From: Betaproteobacteria bacterium
GTDB taxonomy: Bacteria > Pseudomonadota > Gammaproteobacteria > Burkholderiales > Burkholderiaceae_E
Reading direction: 5' to 3'
NCBI GenBank assembly: GCA_009922405.1
Contig: RFVZ01000045.1
Span: 1-14,039, forward strand
Length of the DNA: 14,039 nucleotides
Shown: piece after piece, positions 7,345-13,651 of the stretch
Layout: the number at the start of each line of letters is the position of its first letter
How positions within the stretch are numbered: the stretch's first letter is position 1
Position numbers and translations under genes: made by a program
The notes under the pieces: generated by a model
What the model saw: only the letters and a program-made list of their open reading frames with translations
Told to the model about the DNA's origin: nothing
The model's database searches: none

Positions 7345-8811
7345 TCAATGTCCTCCACCAAAGACTTCTACACCGCGAAACAAACAGGGCGGCGACGCAT
7401 GGCCGACCCGGATGACCTGACCCGGTTCGCCCTTGCCACAATATGGCGTTCCCATGACCTGAACGGTTTGGGCGTTGCCGACCTGATCGAGTGAGCGCCA
7501 GAAGCTTGCAGAGCGGCCCCGGTAGTTCGGATTGCGCACGACCCCGACCCGTTGCCCGTGACGGATCCGCTCAGCCCATTCGCAGCCGAACTGAAACTTA
7601 TCGCGCGAATCATCGATCGACCAGCTCAAATTGGTGCGCACGAGGATCCCGTCATCGATCGAACCAATCAATTGTTCGAGTGTCGAATCAGCACGCCACC
7701 AGGCCGAGGCCCGCGCGCAGGCAACAGGTTTCAGCGAATACCCTTCAGCGGCGGCCCGAGCGGCCGACATTGCCCCACCAATTGGCCTTAAGAGACAGCC
7801 ACGCTCGATCAGAACCGCCCGTTCAGCCCTGGTCCCTTCATCATCAAAGCCAAAAGCAGCAAATTCATGCTCAATGGTCGGATCACAGGTGATGGTGAGT
7901 TGCTCGGATCCATAGGCGTAGCGCCCGAACATGTCAGGCGTGACGAAACTGGTGCCAGCAAAGTTTCGCTCATCGCCCAAGATCCGGTCGAGTTCCAGTG
8001 GATGACCAATCGACTCATGGATCTGCAGCATCATCTGATCTGGCATCGCAAGAAGATCCAGCGTACCGGTTGGACATTCCGGTGCTTGTGCCAGCGCGAT
8101 CGCCTCGTCGGCAATTCGGGCTCCCCCGCCGATCAAACCGGACTCCAGAACGACCTCAAAACCGCCCTGTCGGCAGAACCCGTTGTAATTCCCAGCGAGA
8201 CTTCGGGTCTGCGTCACGCCATCGACATGGGCCGTCACCGCCAGAGACGGGATCACCCAGCGATGATGCTGTACCTGCTCGCCGCCGAGACTAGTCAAAC
8301 GTAAGCGGGTCGCCTGGGTCACATTGACCGAAGCACTGCGATCGACAATCCGTGCGTCGAGGGCAGCGGCCGCATCCTCGGCGCGCAACAGATCGAACAA
8401 GTCGGCCGTGGTCGGCATTGGCGTCCCGATATTGGGAGCTGACCAGCGCCCCGCTGTCGTAGCCTCATCGGTGCCCGGCAAGGGCGGCTTGAACGGAAAA
8501 ACAGGCGCCTGGGCACAGGTTTTCGCCCATGCGAGCGCCTCGTCGAGCGCTCGCTGTAAGCCCCCGGGCGAAAGGTCGGCAGTCGCCGCGTATCCCAACC
8601 CCCCGCCCTGAATCACCGTCAGCATGACCCCAGTATCGGCGCTCTCTGCGAGGGGTTCACCGACGCCCCTGCGGACCGTGAAGACCTGGCTTTGCTCGAC
8701 GACGGCCCGCAAGGACCAGAACGCATCGGGGCAGCGCAGCCCGGCCGCGCTGCTTCGAATCCGATCCAGCGTGGCCAGCGTGGCGGGGCCCGGCGAGAAA
8801 TGATCACTCAT
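7345..8811 (-). CDS. TldD-like catalytic subunit of a Tld metalloprotease
   Basis: A 488-residue protein (from ATG 8811) of the TldD/PmbA family carrying the zinc motif HESIGHPLE: His265, Glu266 (catalytic base) and His270. The third ligand is probably Cys458 in YCGKGEPGQ, matching the CGK-G-Q C-terminal signature of TldD. Also visible are SLAGNYNGF (about 204-212), FDDEGTRAER (about 322-331) and the C-terminal VGHASPPCLFRGVEV. The enzyme would cleave unfolded or modified peptides together with the TldE-like protein. The frame extends to a TTG at 8832, but ATG 8811 is preferred; neither has a clear ribosome site. It is the first gene of a minus-strand operon with the aldolase and tldE, divergent from the OCD gene. 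Confidence 0.92.
   Translation of the reverse strand: MSDHFSPGPATLATLDRIRSSAAGLRCPDAFWSLRAVVEQSQVFTVRRGVGEPLAESADTGVMLTVIQGGGLGYAATADLSPGGLQRALDEALAWAKTCAQAPVFPFKPPLPGTDEATTAGRWSAPNIGTPMPTTADLFDLLRAEDAAAALDARIVDRSASVNVTQATRLRLTSLGGEQVQHHRWVIPSLAVTAHVDGVTQTRSLAGNYNGFCRQGGFEVVLESGLIGGGARIADEAIALAQAPECPTGTLDLLAMPDQMMLQIHESIGHPLELDRILGDERNFAGTSFVTPDMFGRYAYGSEQLTITCDPTIEHEFAAFGFDDEGTRAERAVLIERGCLLRPIGGAMSAARAAAEGYSLKPVACARASAWWRADSTLEQLIGSIDDGILVRTNLSWSIDDSRDKFQFGCEWAERIRHGQRVGVVRNPNYRGRSASFWRSLDQVGNAQTVQVMGTPYCGKGEPGQVIRVGHASPPCLFRGVEVFGGGH
7352..7356 (-). promoter_or_regulatory. Shine-Dalgarno site of the HpaI-like gene inside the tldD 3' end
   Basis: GGAGG on the minus strand (7356-7352), 8 nt before the ATG at 7343. 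It lies within the last codons of the tldD-like gene, so the aldolase is translated from the same message. Confidence 0.75.
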
Positions 8812-8844
8812 AGAAACACTGATGATTGACAATGTCGTTTGATT

Positions 8845-8849
8845 GGGGA
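8845..8849 (+). promoter_or_regulatory. Possible Shine-Dalgarno site for the 21-codon ORF
   Basis: GGGGA, 10 nt before the ATG at 8860. It lies in the loop of a weak GTTTG/CAAAC inverted repeat (8837-8841 with 8855-8859), immediately before the start codon. If functional it makes the small ORF a translated leader. Confidence 0.4.
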
Positions 8850-8859
8850 ATGAACAAAC

Positions 8860-8925
8860 ATGAACCTAGTTTTCAAAGCCTTGGCTGATCCGACCCCAAG
8901 CGTGACTCGAGAGCTTATGCGCTGA
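8860..8925 (+). pseudogene. ArsR-type regulator N-terminal remnant or 21-residue leader ORF
   Basis: The plus strand encodes MNLVFKALADPTPSVTRELMR and stops at TGA 8923-8925. The first 12 residues match the N-terminus common in ArsR-family HTH regulators (VFKALADPT followed by RRxIL-x-LLR). Even the final EL-x-R falls at the expected spacing, while the middle diverges and no HTH follows in any frame. The TGA shares its last base with the ATG of the OCD gene (TGATG), and GGGGA precedes the ORF by 10 nt. It may therefore be a decayed regulator gene fused to the OCD start, or a functional leader peptide that couples translation. The resemblance is recalled family knowledge, not a search result; chance similarity over so short a stretch is possible. 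Confidence 0.4.
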
Positions 8926-9842
8926 TGGAACTAACGACAATATCCGGATCCGGTGCAACCCCCTGGCTGAACGTGGCCGAGACACAAGCACGGCTGCCGT
9001 TTCCCAAACTGGTCGACGCACTTCAGGTCGCCGTTCTCGAACTTGCAGATGGCAAGATCCGTTGCCCTGAGCGCCAGGCCGTGCCCATGTCAGGTGGCGC
9101 CATGTTGCTGAGCATGCCGGTCGTAGCCGACGACCTCGCCGCCCACAAACTGATTACCGTCGCACCCGAGAATAAAGCGCTTAACCTCCCGACCATCCTC
9201 GGACACCTCGCAATCCTCGATGGTCAAAGTGGCGTGACGCGATTAATTCTGGATGGCGCAACGGTCACGGGCCGGCGAACCGCTGCGATGTCAATGTTAG
9301 GGCTACGGGCCCTAGGCCCCCGCACGATCAACCGCGCGCTGGTGATCGGGACTGGCACGCAGGCACGAGGGCATGTCGAAGCGCTCTCGGTACTCTACCC
9401 TGGAATTCAGATCGGCATTCGGGGTCGCACCAGAAGCGACGAAGACCACTTTCAGCGTCAGCAGTCTCACTTGCATCTCTCCTGGCTCCCGCCGGGCCTT
9501 GATCAACCATGGGACGTTGTGATCACCTGCACGACCAGCCAGACCCCCGTCTACGAGCAGGCGGCCCGCCTGGGGTGCCTGCTCATTGCGGTCGGCGCAT
9601 TTCGCCCCGAAGCCGCCGAGTTGTCATCCGAAATCATTCATGCCAGCGAAATCTTTGTTGACGACCCAGGTGGCGCTCCACACGAAGCGGGCGATCTGAT
9701 TCAAGCCAACATTGACTGGAAAGTCGTCAGAGCGCTGGCCGAAATCCTGCCGCAAGCAGCACCGCCGACCCGTCCGCGCGTGTTCAAAACCGTCGGTTGT
9801 GCGGCATGGGATCTTGCTGCCGCCCGTGTAGCTATCCATTGA
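8925..9842 (+). CDS. Ornithine cyclodeaminase / delta1-pyrroline-2-carboxylate reductase family protein
   Basis: A 305-residue NAD(P)-dependent enzyme of the OCD/mu-crystallin family. Members either cyclise ornithine to proline with loss of ammonia or reduce cyclic imines such as delta1-pyrroline-2-carboxylate to L-proline. Visible are CPERQ (Arg50), HKLITVAPEN (Lys75), VTGRRTAAMSMLG (Arg117/118), the Rossmann loop GTGTQARGH (142-150), EIFVDDPG (Asp246/247) and a C-terminal VFKTVGCAAWDLAAARVA. The VTGRRTAA and LNLPTILGH forms recall the pyrroline-2-carboxylate reductase branch more than classical OCD, but this is judgement by eye. GAGAG lies 11 nt before the ATG, which overlaps the preceding small ORF stop (TGATG). 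It heads the plus-strand operon; the ArgE-like gene starts within 16 nt. Confidence 0.88.
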   Translation: MELTTISGSGATPWLNVAETQARLPFPKLVDALQVAVLELADGKIRCPERQAVPMSGGAMLLSMPVVADDLAAHKLITVAPENKALNLPTILGHLAILDGQSGVTRLILDGATVTGRRTAAMSMLGLRALGPRTINRALVIGTGTQARGHVEALSVLYPGIQIGIRGRTRSDEDHFQRQQSHLHLSWLPPGLDQPWDVVITCTTSQTPVYEQAARLGCLLIAVGAFRPEAAELSSEIIHASEIFVDDPGGAPHEAGDLIQANIDWKVVRALAEILPQAAPPTRPRVFKTVGCAAWDLAAARVAIH

Positions 9843-9858
9843 CGCTAAAGTGACGCTT

Positions 9859-11031
9859 ATGCAACCGACTATTGACCCCAGCGCGGACGGTCTCGAATGG
9901 GCACGACGACTCGTGCGCATCAACACCGTCAGTCACCATTCCAACCTCGAACTCATTGAGTGTGTCGCCGACCATTTGCGCGCGCTCAAGGTTCCGCTGC
10001 GCTTGACCTGGGATGCGGACCGGCGCAAGGCCAATATATTTGCAACGCTGGGCGAGGGCAAACCCAACGGCATCATTCTGTCAGGCCATACCGATACGGT
10101 GCCTTGGGATGGGCAAGCCTGGAGCACCGATCCGCTCGACCCGGTGATCCGGGACGGCCGACTCTATGGCCGTGGCAGCGCCGACATGAAAGGATTCATT
10201 GGCCTGTCGGTGGCACATGCGAGCCACTTCCTGGACGCCGATCTGCCGTTCGCCGTTCATTATGCATTTTCGTACGACGAAGAAATCGGTTGCGTGGGCG
10301 TCCAGGGGCTGATCGCTGACCTCCGGGATGAAAACCTGGAGCCCCGATTGTGTGTGGTGGGAGAACCCACCCGGATGATTCCAGCGATTGCCCACAAAGG
10401 CATCCAGCGCTGGCGATGTTGTGTGCGCGGGAAGGCTGCACACTCGGCCCAAACTCCATTCGCCGTCAACGCAATTGAGGCCGGTGCCCGTCTTGTCGCG
10501 CACATTGCGGACATGGCGGATCGCTGGCGGGCCGAAGGGCCATTTAATCGGGATTACGACGTACCCCACAGCACGGCAGCGGTGGCGGTCATTGCAGGCG
10601 GCATTGCGGACAACGTAGTGCCTGAGGACTGCCGAATTCACTATGAATTTCGGAATCTTCCCGGGACCGATGATGTGGCGATGCAGCGGCAGGTTTTCGA
10701 GCGGGCAGCCGAACTCGAACCGGCGATGAAATCCATTGAGCCCACCGCTGGCTTTAGCTTTGAGAACTTCGCATCCTGCCCGTCGTTCCTAACCACCCCT
10801 GACCGTGCGGCCGTCCGTCTTGCCCAGTACCTGGCCGAGACTGAGGCGACAACCGTGGTCGCGTTTGGCACCGAGGCAGGTCTTTTTCAACGCGCTGGGA
10901 TCGACACCGTGGTGTGCGGACCCGGGGACATTTCCCAAGCACATCAGGCCGATGAATTCGTAAGTCTGGAACAATTGGCCCGTTGTGAACGTTTCTTGTT
11001 ACGTCTAAAAAATTCGGAGACTTTTCTGTGA
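9859..11031 (+). CDS. M20-family metallo-deacylase, ArgE-like (acetylornithine deacetylase family)
   Basis: Hydrolyses an N-acyl amino acid amide bond using two zinc ions in the cytoplasm; N-acetylornithine is the family's classical substrate. From ATG 9859 it has 390 residues. The M20 ligands are in place: His77 and Asp79 in SGHTDTVP, Asp109 in GSADMKG (bridging), Glu141 (catalytic) and Glu142 in YDEEIG, Glu169 in VGEPTR, His362 in SQAHQADEF. The dimerisation domain spans roughly residues 176-290 (IAHKGIQRW onward). A GTG at 9850 is an alternative start; neither has a clear ribosome site, so coupling to the OCD gene is plausible. Its stop overlaps the next gene (GTGA). ArgE identity is likely at family level; other N-acyl substrates are possible. 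Confidence 0.9.
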   Translation: MQPTIDPSADGLEWARRLVRINTVSHHSNLELIECVADHLRALKVPLRLTWDADRRKANIFATLGEGKPNGIILSGHTDTVPWDGQAWSTDPLDPVIRDGRLYGRGSADMKGFIGLSVAHASHFLDADLPFAVHYAFSYDEEIGCVGVQGLIADLRDENLEPRLCVVGEPTRMIPAIAHKGIQRWRCCVRGKAAHSAQTPFAVNAIEAGARLVAHIADMADRWRAEGPFNRDYDVPHSTAAVAVIAGGIADNVVPEDCRIHYEFRNLPGTDDVAMQRQVFERAAELEPAMKSIEPTAGFSFENFASCPSFLTTPDRAAVRLAQYLAETEATTVVAFGTEAGLFQRAGIDTVVCGPGDISQAHQADEFVSLEQLARCERFLLRLKNSETFL

Positions 11032-12059
11032 GCCTTACCTCTGCCCATCTGAACACCCAGATCGTCCTTGCCAGCCGTCCAACCGGCGCCGTCACGCCGG
11101 ACAATTTCGCGCTGCGCGAAGAACCCATCCCAGAACTCACCGACGGTCAGGTTCTGGTCCGCCATCATTACCTCAGCCTTGACCCCTACATGCGCGGCCG
11201 CATGAATGATGGCAAGAATTACGCTGCGCCGCAGGCAATCAATGCCGTCATGATCGGTGGAACGGTCGGCGAGATCGTCGCAACCCGCCACGCAAAGTAC
11301 GCCGTCGGCGATTCAGTCGTCGGCATGGGCGGATGGCAGCAGTTCAGCGTAGTCGATGCGAACCAACCCGGGGCCGTTCGGAAAGTTGATACCCAGCATG
11401 TTCCGCTCTCGGCATACCTTGGAACGGTCGGAATGCCTGGTGTCACGGCCTGGTATGGTCTTTTGAAAATCTGCGAACCCAAGCCCGGCCAGACCGTCGT
11501 GGTCACGGCTGCAAGCGGCGCAGTTGGCAGTACGGTCGGCCAACTCGCCAAGCACCATGGCGCACGCGCGGTCGGCATCGCTGGTGGCCCAGAGAAGTGC
11601 GCCTATGTCGTGAATGAACTTGGTTTTGATGCCTGTATTGATTACAAGGCCCATGCGGATGCGGCAGGGCTCTATCGGGAGCTCAAGGCGGCGACACCGG
11701 ACGGGGTCGATTGCCTGTTCGAGAACGTGGGTGGGCGCGTGATGGACGCGGTGCTCTCGCGCATGAATGCATTCGGCCGCGTGGCGGTGTGCGGCATGAT
11801 CTCGGGCTATAACGGCGAACCGATCCCGATGACCAACCCCCGCTTGATCCTGACCGAGCGACTGCGAATCGAGGGCTTTATTGTCAGCGAGCATATGGAA
11901 GTTTGGCCGCAAGCCCTGCATGAACTTGGCGAAGGCGTCGCCACCGGACGCATCAAATACCGTGAGACCGTAGCCGATGGGATCACCCATGCGCCAGAGG
12001 CATTTATCGGCCTTTTAAATGGCCGCAATTTCGGCAAACAACTCGTCAAACTCATTTAA
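11028..12059 (+). CDS. MDR-family NADP-dependent oxidoreductase (CurA-like)
   Basis: A 343-residue zinc-independent reductase of the CurA/prostaglandin-reductase type, expected to reduce activated C=C bonds with NADPH. Visible are HHYLSLDPYMRGRM (about 46-59), the AASGAVGS nucleotide loop (161-168), VGIAGGPEKCAYV (about 182-194) for NADP, ENVGG (232-236) and ESP-like GFIVSEH (about 283-289). It starts with GTG at 11028, which overlaps the upstream stop by four bases and has GGAGA 7 nt ahead. It is the same length as the MDR gene at 171-1202 and similar along its whole length, so the two are paralogues. The SDR gene follows after 10 nt. Substrate unknown. Confidence 0.93.
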   Translation: MSLTSAHLNTQIVLASRPTGAVTPDNFALREEPIPELTDGQVLVRHHYLSLDPYMRGRMNDGKNYAAPQAINAVMIGGTVGEIVATRHAKYAVGDSVVGMGGWQQFSVVDANQPGAVRKVDTQHVPLSAYLGTVGMPGVTAWYGLLKICEPKPGQTVVVTAASGAVGSTVGQLAKHHGARAVGIAGGPEKCAYVVNELGFDACIDYKAHADAAGLYRELKAATPDGVDCLFENVGGRVMDAVLSRMNAFGRVAVCGMISGYNGEPIPMTNPRLILTERLRIEGFIVSEHMEVWPQALHELGEGVATGRIKYRETVADGITHAPEAFIGLLNGRNFGKQLVKLI

Positions 12060-12069
12060 GGCCCACGCT

Positions 12070-13005
12070 GTGACGACCGCAAATTCAACCTCGCACCCCT
12101 ATGCCGGGGGGATCGCCGTCCTCACCGGCGCCGCCTCTGGGTTTGGGCTCGAGGCCGCCCGACTTGCTCTAAGGCATGGCATGCGGGTCGTCATGGCCGA
12201 TGTCCAGGAAGCCCCATTGCACGCAGCGGCTGCAGAGCTCAAAGCACAAGGGGGTGATGTATTGGCCGTCGTCACCGACGTCGCCAATTCCGAGTCGGTC
12301 GACGCGCTCGCACAGGCGACATTGCGGGCCTATGGCGTGCCCCAGATCGTTTTCAACAATGCCGGTGTTGCGTCCGGCGGGCTCGTCTGGGAAAACTCCC
12401 TGGCAGACTGGCAATGGGTCCTCGGGGTCAACCTGATGGGCGTCGTGCACGGCATTCGAAGTTTTACACCCCTGATGCTTGAGGCGGCCCGCAAGGATTC
12501 CGCCTGGCATGGCCATTTAGTGAACACGGCATCGATGGCGGGCCTGGTCAGCATGCCGAATTCCGGCATCTACAACGTCAGCAAACATGCGGTGGTGACC
12601 CTAACCGAGACGCTGCATCAAGATCTTGCGCTCGTCACCGATCAGGTTCATTGCGCGGTGCTGTGCCCCTTTTTCGTGCCTACCGGAATCAGCCAGAGTG
12701 ACCGCAATCGGCCGAGTCACTTGACCAATAACACGTTGACCCAGAGTCAGATCATCAGCCGGGCAATGGGCCAAAAGGCCGTTGCGCGGGGCAAGGTGAG
12801 CGCCGCCGAAGTGGTTGCGCAGGTCTTCGATGCGCTGCAGGACAAACGCTTCTACATCTACAGCCACCCTCAGGCCCTCCAATCGGTGCGCACCCGGATG
12901 AACGACATTCTGGCGCCCCATGCGCCGACCGACGCCTTTATTGACCGACCTGATATCGGTGCGCAGTTGCGCGCTGAGCTCGCCAAAGGGGTTCACGGTG
13001 ATTGA
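12070..13005 (+). CDS. SDR-family NAD(P)-dependent oxidoreductase
   Basis: A short-chain dehydrogenase/reductase interconverting an alcohol and a ketone with NAD(P). From GTG 12070 it has 311 residues, longer than the ~250 of minimal classical SDRs because of a C-terminal extension (about 235-311). Visible are TGAASGFG (19-26, cofactor), NNAG (96-99), Asn121 in VNLMG, Ser155 in NTASMAG, and Tyr168/Lys172 in YNVSK. The acidic Asp44 after the second strand (VMADVQ) suggests NAD preference. The frame is open back to 12019 inside the MDR gene, but GTG 12070 has TAAGG 8 nt upstream and removes that overlap. Its end overlaps nnrU by 8 nt. Substrate unknown; the pairing with the adjacent MDR enzyme suggests consecutive redox steps. 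Confidence 0.9.
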   Translation: MTTANSTSHPYAGGIAVLTGAASGFGLEAARLALRHGMRVVMADVQEAPLHAAAAELKAQGGDVLAVVTDVANSESVDALAQATLRAYGVPQIVFNNAGVASGGLVWENSLADWQWVLGVNLMGVVHGIRSFTPLMLEAARKDSAWHGHLVNTASMAGLVSMPNSGIYNVSKHAVVTLTETLHQDLALVTDQVHCAVLCPFFVPTGISQSDRNRPSHLTNNTLTQSQIISRAMGQKAVARGKVSAAEVVAQVFDALQDKRFYIYSHPQALQSVRTRMNDILAPHAPTDAFIDRPDIGAQLRAELAKGVHGD

Positions 13006-13621
13006 ACTACTGCTCGGGCTCGTCCTGTTTCTAGGCGTGCACTCCCTGCGCGTTTTCGCGCCTGAATGGCGCGCCAGGATGCTCTCAAACCTCGGCGAGA
13101 AGAAGTTCAAGGGCCTGGTATCCATCGCTTCGCTGGTGGGTTTCGTGCTCATCATCCACGGCTACGGGCTCGCCCGATTGACCCCCCAGGTGCTGTGGGT
13201 TCCGCCCGTGGCGACACGCCACATCGCAGTCTTGCTGATGCTGTTTGCGATGATTTTCCTGGTCGCCACCTACTTCCCCGGCAACCACATCAAGGCGCGC
13301 CTCCATCACCCTATGGTTGTTAGCGTCAAAGTCTGGTCGGTCGCACACTTGATTGCCAACGGAATGGCGGCCGATGTGCTGTTGTTTGGTGGCTTTCTAG
13401 TTTGGGCGGTGCTGGACTTCCGGGCTGCCCGCCAGCGCGACCGCGCAGCCGCGCCTCCGTCGGTCGAAACCAAGTTGGTCGAAACAAAGCCAGTAACACT
13501 GTTGGCAACGGTCATGACGATCGCGATCGGCGCCGGACTCTGGTTTGGTTTCGTCGCCTACTTGCATCTCAAATTGTTTGGCGTCAGCCCCCTCGGCACC
13601 GTCAGTGCGATGGCGTCTTAA
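12998..13621 (+). CDS. NnrU family integral membrane protein
   Basis: A 207-residue inner-membrane protein. NnrU was named from denitrification loci, but the family is widespread, is related to NnrU/isoprenoid-type membrane enzymes, and its biochemical role is unsettled. About five to six hydrophobic segments are visible: residues 1-19, 39-60, 74-93, 110-137 and 165-190. The family signature HLIANGMAADVLLFGGFLVW lies at about 117-136, and FPGNHIKARLHHP at about 93-105. The start is GTG 12998, with AAAGGGG 6 nt upstream inside the SDR 3' end; the ORF extends upstream to 12920 but would then overlap the SDR more and lose the hydrophobic start. The cytoplasmic linker before the last helix carries a VETKLVETKP duplication (156-165). 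No nitrite or nitric oxide reductase genes are nearby. Confidence 0.88.
   Translation: MIELLLGLVLFLGVHSLRVFAPEWRARMLSNLGEKKFKGLVSIASLVGFVLIIHGYGLARLTPQVLWVPPVATRHIAVLLMLFAMIFLVATYFPGNHIKARLHHPMVVSVKVWSVAHLIANGMAADVLLFGGFLVWAVLDFRAARQRDRAAAPPSVETKLVETKPVTLLATVMTIAIGAGLWFGFVAYLHLKLFGVSPLGTVSAMAS
13462..13491 (+). repeat. 15-bp imperfect tandem duplication inside nnrU
   Basis: Two adjacent 15-bp units (13462-13476, 13477-13491) match at 12 of 15 positions, both beginning GGTCGAAAC. They keep the frame and encode VETKL-VETKP in the hydrophilic linker before the last membrane segment. Confidence 0.6.
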
Positions 13622-13638
13622 TTCAATCTCGATCGTTA

Positions 13639-13644
13639 GAGGAG
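13639..13644 (+). promoter_or_regulatory. Shine-Dalgarno site of the PhyH gene, partly in a small inverted repeat
   Basis: GAGGAG lies 7 nt before the ATG at 13652. The same bases form the left arm of GAGG-AGTCA-CCTC (13639-13651), which abuts the start codon, so the ribosome site could be partly paired in the mRNA. Confidence 0.65.
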
Positions 13645-13651
13645 TCACCTC

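Noticed and set aside
5168..8811. A RiPP biosynthesis locus based on tldD/tldE
   Set aside because: No precursor-like small ORF, cyclodehydratase, radical SAM enzyme or exporter is visible next to the pair; TldD/TldE are also housekeeping proteins.
8826..8854. Consensus TTGACA (8826-8831) as a -35 box for the OCD operon
   Set aside because: The hexamer at 17-nt spacing is AATGAA (8849-8854), a poor -10 match, and transcription would start about at the ATG of the 21-codon ORF. Not strong enough to list as a promoter.
11313..11990. 225-codon open frame on the minus strand
   Set aside because: Shadow of the second MDR gene; the plus strand carries all the family motifs in frame.
12019..12069. 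ATG at 12019 as the SDR start
   Set aside because: It would place 17 codons inside the MDR gene's C-terminus. GTG 12070 has a TAAGG ribosome site 8 nt upstream and leaves a normal N-terminus before the cofactor-binding motif.
12998..13621. Assigning a denitrification role because of the NnrU family name
   Set aside because: No nitrite, nitric oxide or nitrous oxide reductase genes are present, and the family is common in non-denitrifiers.
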